From positions 248,001-312,000 of the forward strand of contig WTXD01000025.1 in assembly GCA_022496205.1 (NCBI GenBank): a stretch of DNA of 64,000 bases, read 5' to 3'. Positions 1 through 11,659 of this stretch are shown here, piece by piece (position 1 is the stretch's first letter; each line of letters starts with the position of its first letter). A program made the position numbers and the translations under genes. Origin of the DNA: Gloeopeniophorella convolvens. Lineage: Eukaryota; Basidiomycota; Agaricomycetes; Russulales. The notes under the pieces were generated by a model. The model was not told the DNA's origin. It saw only the letters and a list, made by a program, of their open reading frames with translations, and ran no database searches.

Positions 1-4
1 GACC

Positions 5-2212
5 ATGTCGCTCAGCTCTCCATCACGAAGCCCTGCCAGGCGCATCGATGATTCTGCCAAGGAGGACGCTGTCCCCATGGACATCTCACCCGAGCCTTCC
101 CGCTTCTTCCCGGCGCATACTGCGAGCAGTAAACTCCTCGAGAAAGTAACGCGCCCTCGCGCATTCACGAGTACTGGAAGACTGTTTGGCCGCGACCTCA
201 GCAACGACTTCCCCCCTATTTCACTCGCGCCATCAATGTCGAAGTCTGGGACTGCCAATGGCAAGCGGAGCCAACGTTTGGCTTTGCCTTCAGAATGGAC
301 CGAGCAGACGACATCGGCAGAGCTTGACACCAGCAACGTGCTTGCATCAGTGGTATGTGTACCTTGAATGGAGTGTGCAAGCTCCCGCTAGTTAGTTTGT
401 CTGACTCGGTTGTCCTCCATCCCAGCCTTTAGATGCACCATCCTCACCGGTCGCGATGGACGTTGATAGCTCCTTTGACGTGCAACCCTTCCCTCCAAAG
501 GCGGATACATTGCCTCCGGCCCCTCTCACGGCCGCCCCCACAGTCAGGGAATTCGGGAACATGTTCTATGACATCTCATCTCCTGACCGTAGCCGCGATG
601 ACCTGCCTGTGTATCCGTCCAAGAAGCGTCGCTCCGTCTCCCCGGAATCTACTCCAGAGCCGGCACACGGCCGTCGTCGTGCGGGCACCATCAACATCCT
701 CCATAGCTCATCCCCTGCAGCCGACACATCGCCATCGGTGCTCAAACTGGAGCGCATCGCCAATGCCGCGAAAAAGCCTATGCTCGGTGGGCTCGGGGTG
801 CCATCTGACAACCCCAACAAGCGCCTGCGCCGGCCATACCTCTCCGCGATGGTCCCGCCATCCGATGCTGGACAAATTGCGCCGCCCCAGTTAATGCGCG
901 TCTCGCATGACGATGAGAATATGGTTGCGCCGCAGGTTCAGAGTGCAAAGCTTCCTCCGCCGCGTCGCGCGTTCTCCGCAATGCTCCCACCCAACGGGTC
1001 TGGCGCTGGCTACTCAGAAGAGTCATCTTTTGAGCACCATGAGGAAAGCTCTCCGGCGGTGGCGTATGCGAAGCGCCAGCAGGTTAGGACGATTCGCCGC
1101 CGGGACGGCACGGATGACTTTCGTCCCCTCACGGGTGCGACGGCCTTGGTTGCGCGCGACAAAGAGAGCCCTCGAACGCGCGCGATACCCGAATGGGGCT
1201 CTGGTCTCGGCGGGTTTGGTGATAACGAAGCGCATGGAAAGATCCTCCCATGCCACAGAGTTCGAGAGGACGGTCTGATGCGGATCAACCCTACAACTGT
1301 GAGTGCTACCATTGCTAGAAGTAGGCGAAAGGCTAACCGATGTCCACTCACAGCTCAACGATGTGCTGGACGGCGTTTATCATTCACAAATCGCGTCGTA
1401 TCAAGTTATTGACTGCCGATTCGACTACGAGTACAATGGCGGGCACGTACCTGGAGCAATCAACATCAACACCACGACGCAGCTGGAGGAATACTTCCTC
1501 GGTGCAGTCGTAAATAAGCCTACTCCCAGCGTCAGTAGCGAAGGCGGGGCGAAGCACATCCTCATCTTCCACTGCGAGTTTAGCGCCAAGCGCGCGCCTA
1601 CCTTGTACGCTCTTTCCTGCAAGGCTCTGTCTTGTTTACCCATAAATTGCTTCGATCATCAGCGCGAAGCACCTCCGTTCAAAAGATCGTGCCCTCAACA
1701 ATCACAACTACCCTCGCATACACTTCCCCGAGGTATACGTCCTCGATGGTGGGTATTGCCAGTATTACAAAGAGAGCGGCGCGCGCTGTGAACCGCCTGC
1801 TTATGTCCGCATGGATGATCCCCATCACGCTGCTTCACGCAAGGAGGACCTCGACCAGTTCCGCAAGGGCAAGCTTGGGCGCACGAAATCATACGCCTAT
1901 GGCGACGCCAAGGGCCCCGGGGCATCCAAAGCCTCGAAGCGAAGCACCGCTCCAGCGCAGCCGCAATTGTTCGCGGCTGCGAACGCTGCGCGTGTACGCC
2001 GTGGTGGAAGTGGCAACGCCTTGAACGCAGTACCGGAGGACAACCACGCCGTGCCGAGCGACGACGAGGACACGGACATCGGCGACAGTCCGTGCCCGCC
2101 CCCGTCGAAGAACGCGGGTCTGAAAGCCCGAAAGCTCGGTCTGGGTGGAAGCAACCGCCCTCTGATGCGCTCCGAGACCTATGGTCCATCGAGGCTCGAC
2201 TCCGGGCGCTGA
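5..2212 (+). CDS. cdc25: M-phase inducer phosphatase, Cdc25 family
   Basis: Dual-specificity phosphatase that activates the mitotic cyclin-dependent kinase by removing its inhibitory phosphates. I read four exons: 5-352, 426-1298, 1354-1604 and 1663-2212, giving 673 aa with all phases closing. The N-terminal ~400 residues are Ser/Pro-rich and disordered, as is usual for the regulatory half. The rhodanese-like catalytic domain starts near residue 408 (VIDCRFDYEYNGGHVPGA). The active-site loop HCEFSAKRAPT places the catalytic Cys near 481 and the Arg near 487 (C-x5-R). The third intron falls just after this loop, and the next exon resumes with the family block NNHNYPRIHFPEVYVLDGGY. The tail after ~560 is basic and low-complexity. 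The ATG lies 5 bp into the window, so a more upstream start cannot be excluded. Yeast homologues are Cdc25 (fission) and Mih1 (budding). Confidence 0.93.
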
Positions 2213-3452
2213 ATAGCTCCACAGCTGTCGACCATGTTTGCGTGCCTGTTGCCTTCGCCCATCATGTTGCGCCCGCCCTCTAACAAGTCCTCGTCAAGCG
2301 TTCTATGCCCACCAAGTTGTCCTCCTTCCGGACAAACCCATCCGTCAACATTACTATGTGCCGGCCTATGCTCTGCTGTTGTGTCTACTCCTATCCCTTT
2401 CGCATTATCGACCGCGGCAGGCTCCAAGTTTCGCTGGGATCCCTTTCTCTTCGTTTCGCACTGCATCGTTGCCGCTCTCCCTTTGACCAGGGGCAGGGAT
2501 TCGTATCAGGGCTTTCTTTGCTTCCCGCATAGGATTTCCGCTTACGCACAATACTCATTCGCACACCATCACCACGCATCAAGTCCACAGCAATCATCGT
2601 ATAGCAATACCACAGCCACGTGTACCATCCCAGCGCACAGCTGCCAACACACGCATTCACACAACTTCACCCATCTGTCTTCATATATGGCCTCTCATCT
2701 CTCCCCCATCGCGGGTCAAGCTGTCTCTCATATGTTTCCAATGTCTCGACTCCTATCTATCATCATCCCACATCGGCCGCGCGGCGACCATGGACAGACT
2801 TCCTCACATCCATCCGGCCTTCAAGTTCCAATTGTCCCGTCTTTCCCCTTCTTCAAACACCAGGTGCGGGCGGCTCGTCGCGACCCTCTTGGTCATTTCT
2901 CCCCTTTACTCTGGCATGCACTTTCATCATTGCGCTTTCTCCCGCCCTACACGGCTCCACTTCAGCTTGCCTGCATTGTCCTCGTTTTCCTGTTCTTGGA
3001 TTTCATTGTACTTCAATTCATCCCGCCCACAACTGAACACTGCCCGGTTTGATACCGCAAGTACTACATTTCTACAGTCCCCGCTTAGTTTCCGCTTCCT
3101 GTTTTCATTCTGGCGTCAGCTCTCCTGTTTCCTTGTTCGCACATCACGATCTTCATCTTTATTTAATGATATATCAATGCCTCATTGACTCGTACCCTTG
3201 CGGATTTGTTGTGAATCGGTTCGGGTGAAGTAAGTGGGTAGTTCGTCGCCACTGGCCCACAGGCGACGGCGAGGCGGGGGTTCTCAGGGCTCCAGGCGCT
3301 ACTGTGTCCTTAGCCCTGCGTGGTGCGATACTGAGTCGAGCGCGAGTGGCGGCAATGCTTCACAAAAGCTCGTGGGCAGAAGCGAGGTCAAGGGAGATGA
3401 AGCGACATCGTATATGAGTACAGTGAGTACGTCCAAAGTCTAGTTACATAGC
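2213..3452. other. intergenic, pyrimidine-rich
   Basis: Space between the convergent cdc25 and pol5 stop codons. The + strand is strongly C/T-rich from about 2220 to 3170. Open frames exist here but have biased, low-complexity composition and no recognisable domain. It probably holds the cdc25 3' UTR. I see no gene. Confidence 0.5.
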
Positions 3453-6400
3453 CTATTCGGCATCTTTGGCCGCGGACTTTCTCCGCTTGGCCTTTTTTAC
3501 GGTGGGAGCAACGGCGCCAGCCTCCGCCTCGGCTTCGGCCTTGCGCTTGCTTTTGGCCGCCTTCTCTTTCACCTTGCCCCCCTCCTTTTCTGCGCGCTTG
3601 GTGGGCTTCTTTTCTGATGATGCCTGCGCTTGCGCGAGCTGTGCGACCTGCTTGCACATCCCGAGCAGTGCGCCCAATGACTTGAAGCGCGGGTGCGCGG
3701 CCAGCCGGCCGTGCAGCCCTTCCCACAACGCAGCATCCCAAGTGCCCGCGAGGACACGCGCGGCTGCTTCGGACTTTGCCGCGAGACGCTTCGTCGTGCG
3801 CGTGCCGACAAGCGCAAGCTTCAATGACTCCTTTAGGTTCGCGGCAGGCGCCGTGTCCGCGTCACATGCAGCTGACAGCACTCCGTGCAGTGCTTCCTGC
3901 AGCTCCCGGGTGAACGTGGCTACCTCCTCCAGCCCGCCATCCTCCTGTCAGGCGGAGTGAGTCATAATTATGCGCACAATATACTCAGTACTTACTGGTG
4001 GTGGCAGGTGGTTCAGAAGCGTCTGCAGCAACAGGTATGCCTGGCCCTGGCGGTACACATTGACCGCCTTCCCAGGAGCAGCAAGCAGCGCGCTGCGCAT
4101 GCCCCATGCCGCGCTTGGGTGCCGTTTGACGAACTCGGTGAAGAAGTTCGCGTTGAGATTGGACGCCTTGCGCTCGGTAAAGTCCACGAGCGATGCAGTG
4201 TACGCCGCGAGCACAGGTGCGTCTGCGCCAGTATGAAGGAGCGCCCGCGCGACGTAGAGGCTGCAGTGGCTGATGGCGGCGAGCGCGTCGTGCGCGTGCA
4301 CCTTGCGCGCGCGGATGTGTAGGTCTTCCAGCGCGGCTGTCGCTTCCGCAGCGTCAAGGACAGTGGGCACCTCCTTGAGCTTGCTAATACGCGACTTGAG
4401 CAGCCCGGCGGCCTTCTCGGATAGCTGCTTCTCATCGGAGGTCGTGAGTGCAAGGAGCGGGACAAGCAGCCGAAGGATGAGCGGGCTCGTGGGTTGTCGC
4501 TTGATGAAGACGTCGAGCAGATCAAGCACGCGGTTCTTGAAGTGCGTGGCCTCCCTTTGTGCGCCCTCCTCTGAAAGCCAGGTCAGCGCAGGTTGGCGGA
4601 TGAAAAGCGCGGGGGCGAACCTTTGCCTTTGCCTCGTGCACGGTCTTTGAAGATCTGCGCTAGCTGCTCATCCATCGCCATCATCTGGTCGTCGTCGAGG
4701 TCCTCTTCGGACTCGTCGTCTGACAAGCCAGTGGCGGCCTCGATCCCGTTCGCCCGGAGTGCTTCTGTGATCTTCTTACGCAGCTCCTCATTCTCCTCTT
4801 CATTACCCTCCTCGCTCTCGCTGTCATCAATGTCGCCAGAAGAAGACGAATCTGCGTCATCGTCCTCGCTGCCACCTTCCGCATCCTCGTCTTCGTCGAC
4901 ATCCATCTCCTCGTCCGAATCAGCAACAAGCTCCGACGGGTCTCGGCGCTCCAGTTGCTAGGCGAGTGTCAGTGAAGTCCGAAGAATATATATTCAGGAT
5001 GCTCACAGCGAGGATCAGATCGACGGTGCTATCCTTGACAGCAGCGCTGAGCAAGGAGAAGCCGTGATTACTAACAGCCCGCATGTACGCGGTGCCCTTT
5101 TCCAGACACCCGATGATCGTGTCCACCAGGACATCGATGGGCTCTGGCTCTGGCTTCTCGTCTTCGGCAGGTTCGATGTGCTTTTTGGTCTTTTTCGGCG
5201 ACTCAGGGAATAGTCGGGATGCGCCATCGGTACAAGACTGCAACATGTTAGCAGGAGATCAGGTGTGAGGTACGTACAATTACCTCAAGTGGCGCTGTGT
5301 CTCGCTGCTCTGGACTTTCTTCGGTGTATAGGAGAAGGATGAAAGACTGCAAGAGCAGTTCTGCGCCCCGGGCAGACTCTTTCCTGTCGTCCTGAACCTG
5401 CACCTATGAGCCTCGCGGTTCGAGGCAGAGTAAATCCGAAGCGAACCTTCTTCAACGATGCGATCGCCTTGCGCGCCTGCTCGAGCTTCTCGAGCTCGTC
5501 CTCGTCAAACTCGGCAGCGAGCTTGACATGCTTCGTGTCCTGCTCGAGCTGCTGGATCGTCTGAAGCACCCGCGAAATCCAGAACTCGCCGTCCGACGCA
5601 GCACCAGTCAGTTTCTGCGTCTTGTCGTCCGCGGTTTTGGTGACAACAGAGAGCTGCGTGAGATCAGCCAGGCAGCTGAGCAGACGCTCGCGGCACTGTT
5701 CCCGCAACCCGTCCGAGAAGGGTGGTGACGGTGGCGATTGAACCTGCACGTTCGCGTTAGGTAGCACAATAGCGGGGATACGCAGGCTACATACGGCGGA
5801 AAATGGACTTTTTGGCGACTTTTTCTTGACGATGAATATCCCGTGGACGACGAGCCAGTCCAGGATGACCTGGACCCATCCGTCATCTTTTGGAATCGCG
5901 CCATGTCGGACGAGCGCAGCGAATTGCTCGACGATCCACGCGCGGCGCGCGTTGATGACCTGGATGTCCGGCCTAGACAGTACAATGTCAGCAGCTGAGT
6001 GCGAGTACCAGGAGGCGGCGTACTGCGCGGACGACGAGTCCTCGTCGACCTGCGCGAGCAAGTGCTGGATGTAGCTCGCGATGCCCTCGGCATTCATCGT
6101 CGTCAGGATAGACTCGACCGTCTTGGTCTTGGTCAACTTGTCGAACTGCTGGTTCCCGTGCACGCCGGTCAGCTGCAGGATGAACGCGAATCCGAGCGCC
6201 GGGTCTTTTTGCACGGCAGCCAGGATGCTTGTTGCCTGCGGGTGCGACGATCAGTACCCGAGTAGAAGGACGGTGGTGAAACGCACGATCTGCTTGGCAA
6301 ACGAATGCAGATAGCGGTCAAAATGTGACAAGTGGTTAATCCATGTCCGCATGAAGTTTTTCGTGAACAACATCGGCAAGTCCGCGGCCTTGACGCGCGA

Positions 6401-7674
6401 CAGGGCCCTCTGGAAGATCACGAAGCCCCAGTATTTCCTCTCGTTCGACGCCGAGCCAGCAAAGAGGGATTCTGGGCAGCGCGCATGAATGTCAAGACAA
6501 GGGCACAGTGGCGTGTGACGTACCATCGACCACAATGCGGAAGAACTCCTGGAATGAGCCCTTGGGCGTGCGCCCGCTGTCTTTTGGCGGCAGCAGCTCG
6601 TCCAAGATGTCGTCCCACACAAAGTGCACCTGCGGCTTCCACGTGCGCCCAGACGCCTTGACGACGTCCTCGTCGTCCTCGACCCCGCTCTCCTACATCA
6701 AACCCATGAGCACACCGGTCCGACACCCAACCGCACCGCACGCACTCTGAGTACCTTCGCGAGCGCCGCGAGGTTCGCCGAGTGCAGCACGTTCCCGTGC
6801 TTGATCGCGGGCGCCCACATACGCCGCCATTCCGCCTCGCGCTCGGGCCACAGCCGCTGCGCGCGCAGCGCCAGCGCGACGCGCTCGGGCGTCCACGCGC
6901 CGCCCGCCTCGCCAAACTCGGCCTCGAGCACCGCGCGCACCGCCTCGTCGCGCCAGGACAGGTCCGCGGACGCCGCGGCGAGCGCGTCGAGCGCCGCACA
7001 CAGCACGCGGTACGCCGCCTCGGCGAGCCACGACTTTGCGCGCGCGAGCTCAGGCAGCGCGCCCAGCGCGTCCGTGCACGCCGCGAGTGTGCTGGGCGGC
7101 GTGGCAGAGTGCGGGAGCGGCGGCGCGGTGCGCAGGAGGAGGCCGGAGTGCACGAGTGCGGCGAGCCCGAAGAGCCGCGCGAGGAGCAGGTCGCGCTCTT
7201 CTTGGCCGGACAGCGAGCCCGAGACGCGCGAGGCGTCGAGCACGAGGGCGAGGACCTGGGCACTGGAGACGGTCGTGATGCGCGAGAGGAGCTGCGCGGT
7301 GTGAGTAGGTACTGAGGGGGAGAGAGGAGTGTGCGCACCTCTGTCAGGGCGACGGCAAAGCCGAGGCGGCTGCTCTCGCGCGGGCTCGCGAGCCCACGCA
7401 CGAGACGGCGGATGGAGTACGCGACATCGGGTGCGTTGAGCGCATCGATGAGCACCTCATCCTCCGTCTTGTGCGGCCTGCCGCCATCCTCGTCCCCATC
7501 CTCCTCCTCGCCTGAAGTTTCGTCCGACTCTGCAGCACCAGTGGCTGCCCCGGGCTTGGGCACGAACGCAGCCTGGAACTTTTGGAGCGTGCCGACGAGC
7601 TTGGCAGACGCGTCGATGCGTTTCTTCTTGTCCGCCGAGGAGAGGTCCCAGAAGAGCGGGAGGGTCGTCGACAT
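3453..7674 (-). CDS. POL5: DNA polymerase phi / Pol5-like ribosome biogenesis protein
   Basis: Pol5/MYBBP1A family nucleolar protein. Despite the historical polymerase name, the family acts in rDNA transcription and rRNA processing. Nine coding exons fit: 7674-7339, 7291-6755, 6692-6524, 6471-6287, 6235-5795, 5743-5447, 5403-5284, 5237-5007, 4957-4621, 4570-3996 and 3944-3453 (eleven segments in all), totalling 1239 aa with phases closing. The N-terminus (LFWDLSSADKKKRIDAS, then RLVRGLASPRESSRLGFAVAL) is the family signature, followed by HEAT-like helices. An acidic Asp/Glu/Ser tract encoded at about 4930-4700 and a Lys/Ala-rich basic C-terminus are typical of the family. The size is slightly above yeast Pol5 (about 1020 aa). 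The acceptor at 5403 could shift a few codons to the second AG there. Confidence 0.9.
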
Positions 7675-7781
7675 GCGTGCGTGCGCCTTTGGCCCGAGCG
7701 TCCGCCGGCCTTCACAAACTTTTTGAAAGCTTTCCGGTGGCGTATGCGCTGGACATGGCCTTTACGAGGCGCTCATTTCAC

Positions 7782-7895
7782 GCATCAATGGGGTAGTGGT
7801 AACCTGGGTCGTTGCCAAAATTACGTAATTTGTCTGAATAAGGAAAGTGGTATGCCCGTTTCGACCCGCCCTGGGTTCGATTCCCAGTTGATGCA
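7782..7895 (+). tRNA. tRNA-Gly (anticodon GCC) with a 43-nt intron
   Basis: The acceptor stem GCATCAA pairs perfectly with TTGATGC and is followed by discriminator A. The D arm is GGG...CCT with a TAGTGGTAA loop. The anticodon stem GGTCG/CGACC closes a loop TT-GCC-A-T, with anticodon at 7814-7816. The intron occupies 7818-7860, directly after position 37, the canonical place. The variable loop is CGCC, and the T arm is CTGGG-TTCGATT-CCCAG. All paired positions are intact, so this should be functional after splicing. It sits just upstream of the DUF6535 array, and its 3' half reappears at 20387. Confidence 0.92.
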
Positions 7896-8209
7896 GTCTT
7901 TTTGCTGCTTCCCAGCCTGCACCTTTGTTTTCTTGTCCCTACACCGCGCCACCGCACCCTATGGGATTGCATGGTTTTGAAGACCACCCATGTTCATCCA
8001 CCACGGACATCTGTGCCACTGAGCAGAGGCCAGTCCGGGCACCAAGAACGAGCGCAGTCGCTATCGGAACATACACGCGTGCATCATTTCTCGCATTACA
8101 TGTGCAGTGCAAATACTACTCGCTATGTAGATGTATGTATATAACCCTAAGCAAACGCTAAATCAACGCAACGGGTCCTACGAATTATGACGCCAACGTC
8201 TCCCATCCA

Positions 8210-11111
8210 TCATAGGGGGACCGTATCACTCGCCTTGGCGGCACCCTGAGGGGATTGCGAGGCATCTCCACTCGAGGAATGAACATGTACGTGCTCTACG
8301 TCCACAGTAACCACGGCTCCGGACCCTGTTGATAGTTCATCTGCATCAGGGCTGGACAGTATGTTGGTAGAGGTAGTTTGTCGCATAGGGTTGTCCGCAC
8401 CGACAGGACTACTGGGAAGTAAGATGTTTTGCACTGAGGTCGGCACCAGAAGCGCAGAGTCATTGTTTTGCAGGGAAGGTTCAACGGGGAGCGCAAGGTC
8501 GACAGTCGGCAATGACATAGATGCTGTACCAAGGACCGGCATCTCGCTCGTCCCAGGCGTGATCAGCGTCACTGGAATTGCGGGATTACTCGGGAGTGCG
8601 GATCCGGAGGGTTCGAGGGCGAGAAGTCGTGCAAGTTCGGGGGAAGTAACACCCTGTGGCTGGTCTGTCAGTCGTTCAAAATGGCTGGGGGCTGGGGGTG
8701 GAGGATGGGAGGTGGGAGGGCGGCAGTGGGACACCTCGGTGCATGGAGGGAAGTCAGATTGTTTGAGCGCAATGAGCTCGTCGTAGGTTTTAACACCCTG
8801 AGATCGTTGAGAGGCCACGGTGAAGGCTTGAGGATGAGACCGATGATAGACAGGTTGGAGGCATGCAAGGATATGCAAAGCTACCTTGTGCTCGTCTCGG
8901 TCCGGCGCGACCCCGACGGCACGATTCCAAATCTCGCACAGGCTATAGCGGAGCTTGTTGGGGAGACTCTCCCTTGAGACGGGCTTGAGTTGCATGTCGC
9001 GTAAAGTAGTGATTATTGCCTTCGCATGTGTCGTTCGGGGTGGCCCATCGAGATAGGGTAAGGCAACATGGCGGATAAAGCGCAGGATAACGGCATGGCG
9101 GGTCCCAAGATCAGACAAGCCAGCTGAATGTGTGAGTGGAGGAAGGTCCGTAATGCGGGTAATGGAAGTGGCCATCCCCATTTCCCGTTGCGATGAGAAG
9201 CACAAAAAGTACGAATGGACCATACATTTTGCGGCGACGGCGAGGTCTTGATCCGGGTCCTTTGCCATGCTTTCCAAAGCGAGCAGAAAGTGAGAACCGG
9301 CCTCCCCGAGCCGCCTGAACCACGCCAACTGCTCGCGCCACTCGTGCCACTCGTGCGGCTCGAGCCGCAGGACCCGCTCGGTCCTGCTCGGCCACGTGAG
9401 CCACGTGAGCCACCCGAGCCCCTCGGGCAGCTCGAGCCGCTCGAGCCGCTCGAGAGGCTCGAGCCACCCGAGCCCCTCGAGCCCCTCGAGCCCCTCGAGC
9501 CCCTCGAGCCCCTCGAACCGCGCGAGCAGCTCAAGCCGCTCGAGCCCTTCGAGCCCCTCAAACCCCTCGAGCCGCTCGAGCCGCTCGAGCCACTCAAGCC
9601 CCTCGAGTCGCTCGAGCCGCTCGAAGAGCCTAGGCCCGAGCCGCTTGAGCTGCTCGAGCTGCCACCGTCGAAAACCATGAGTGAGGAGCGCAAATACAAC
9701 TTCAGAGCATATCTTGAACCGTCGACGTTGGGCCGCTTTAGGGGTGAGGCTTGGCCCTATGGGACGCGCAAGTAGGTCCAGCGCTCCACGGATGAGGTCG
9801 TCGCGATGACTGAGTGTGTCCACGCCCGCCAGCACTACCGCAGGCTGATTCACCGTCCTCGAGTCCAGCAGGCCAGGGACTCCGGCCAAAAATTGCTCCA
9901 ACTCGTGATCTTCGTCCAAAGAGTCGTATGTCCATGCTAAAGCACGACTGTCCGTAATGGGTGACTGGGTCATTGCTGCCTTTTCAACCAATTTGAGCAT
10001 TCCACCTGTGACCAGCACTTGCAAACTAGCCTTGAACTCGTAGACGGCGACCCGGACTGTAGATATGAAGCCGGATTCGCGAGAATGAGAGCCGAGGATG
10101 TGGTCGAAGACGTTGACATGCAGTCGGAGGTTTTGGTCGATGACGTTGACGAGCAGTCGGAGGATGTTTAAAGGGGTTAACCAACATAATGTGGATAGAG
10201 GCGTGCGATATGGACTGTTCAGGAATACCGCTGGCAAGATCGTGATCACCACATAGAGTGACAGGCAGAGCGCGACCCATGACACGACCACCTTGAATAT
10301 CGTGAGGTTGATGGTGAACAGGAGGATGGAAAGGCCCGCGTAGAATAGAAACACGGACAAGTGGAGAAGTGCAGGAAGGGCGTCGATTGCCCAGGACACC
10401 CGGAACTTCTCCACACCCCCGGCGTAGAACGAGCGGATGCGGGCCTGCTTGTGTGGCTGGTAGCGTGTATGGGTCACGCTCAGATAATGTCGTGCCCACT
10501 GTTGCAGCATCGTGGCCAGCAGCGCACATGTCAGGCTGACGACGAGACTGAGGAACCACAGTGCGTTGACCCAGATGATGGATGTCGATGGGGAGAAGAC
10601 GGCAGGATCTGAGATGCTGGGTGGGACAAAGACTTGTGACCCGTTGTCAGCAGCGGATTGTTGATAGATGCGCGAGAGGTAGAAGGCTGATGCATCCTGA
10701 GAATTCAGTTGAAGGCCTTGATACGTGTTCCCGAGAAATGTGGCCACGGCAGCGGAGAATAGACCCGTCTGCGACAAGACATGAGTGCGCCAGAAACACC
10801 GGAGGAGAGGGAGAAGCGTACGAATACGAGAATGCCGTCTGCGTCACCTTTCCAATTCTCTACCATCTTCTTGTCCTCTTCCTCGGCGCGCTCCATGTAC
10901 ATAGAGAAGAGCGGGCCCGATGGGTCACTAAAGATCTTCTCGGGCTGCGTAGGCTGAACGGGAGGCTGGTCAAGTAGGTGTGCTAGAGAACCCAACATCG
11001 ATCAGAGGCCACGACAGGAAAGCGTGAGTGGAGCGTACCCTGCGACCTGTCCGTGGGGGCTGCATTTGGATCGCGCGTTGCGTCGGTGCCCGATTCAAGA
11101 CCTTGCGACAT
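8210..11111 (-). CDS. DUF6535 domain membrane protein, copy 1
   Basis: Three exons: 11111-11039, 10982-10822 and 10768-8210, giving 930 aa. DUF6535 is a family of unknown function, greatly expanded in mushroom-forming fungi. The domain begins near residue 33 (EKIFSDPSGPLFSMYMERAEEED, then WKGDADGILVF). It continues through TGLFSAAVATFLGNTYQGL and the WARHYL block. Four hydrophobic segments are visible: about 80-98, the VNALWFLSLVVSLTCALLATML stretch, one around LLHLSVFLFYAGLSILLF, and one around WVALCLSLYVVITILPAVF. The long C-terminal half is predicted cytosolic and ends in a Ser/Pro-rich tail. Unlike the other copies, it contains an in-frame Leu-Glu-Arg/Gly repeat tract of about 120 residues encoded at 9290-9660. 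The open frame across this tract argues for an intact gene. Family assignment is firm; role unknown. Confidence 0.88.
9290..9660 (-). repeat. in-frame CTCGAGCC-type minisatellite in DUF6535 copy 1
   Basis: Degenerate 9-bp units (CTCGAGCCC or CTCGAGCCG on the + strand) are repeated for about 370 bp. In the gene's frame on the - strand they encode Leu-Glu-Arg, Leu-Glu-Gly and Leu-Glu-Trp-type triplets. The corresponding places in copies 2, 3 and 4 hold only about 10-20 residues with one or two related units, so the tract expanded after duplication. Confidence 0.9.
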
Positions 11112-11659
11112 GACAGGGGATACAAAGAAGAAAAGTGATTGGGGGTACTAGTGGCTCCGCAGAGGACCGCGGCGGGCATAGGGAGGTCCTACTTATACGA
11201 AGCTACATGTGCACAGCCCCGGGACCAAGAGGCTAATTATGCACGACGCTCAAGCGCCGGTAGATGCGAGTGAGGGTGTTTGCGCTGCCTGAATGGGGCG
11301 AGGTGCTATTTTGTGACATAGTAGAATGTGGTTCATGTTCTGCCTGATCAAGTCGTGGTACACGGCCAAGCCGTGACACGTGAACTTAAGTCGTTGTGAT
11401 TGCAAATATAAACATCCCATGTGTCGAAATAGTGAACATGCTCTGAAAGATCACGTAGTATGCGAGCCCTATCCTATCCTATTCTATCCCGTCTAGGTAG
11501 ACATAAACACAAAGAAGTACACACATACGCCACCGGCGCGTTCTGGCGGTGCCAGACCTTGTCGCAGGAGCCCGAATCGGCACCGTCATGGCGCGGCAGA
11601 TGAGGCTATGGCGGAATGCGCGGACGCCGCGTCGAAGAAGACGCCTGCGCGCCGTCATC
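11112..11659. other. upstream region of DUF6535 copy 1
   Basis: Presumed 5' flank and promoter of copy 1. It contains no convincing open frame. The part near 11112-11165, together with the start of exon 1, is related to a fragment at 20271-20345. Confidence 0.4.

Noticed and set aside
2234..3188. Several overlapping + frames after cdc25
   Set aside because: Pyrimidine-rich sequence yields Ser/Pro/Leu/His-rich shadows with no domain.
9215..9775. Long open frames on + and in other - frames across the DUF6535 copy 1 repeat
   Set aside because: They are by-products of the 9-bp repeat, which lacks stops in most frames. Only the frame continuous with the DUF6535 domain is supported by the paralogs.
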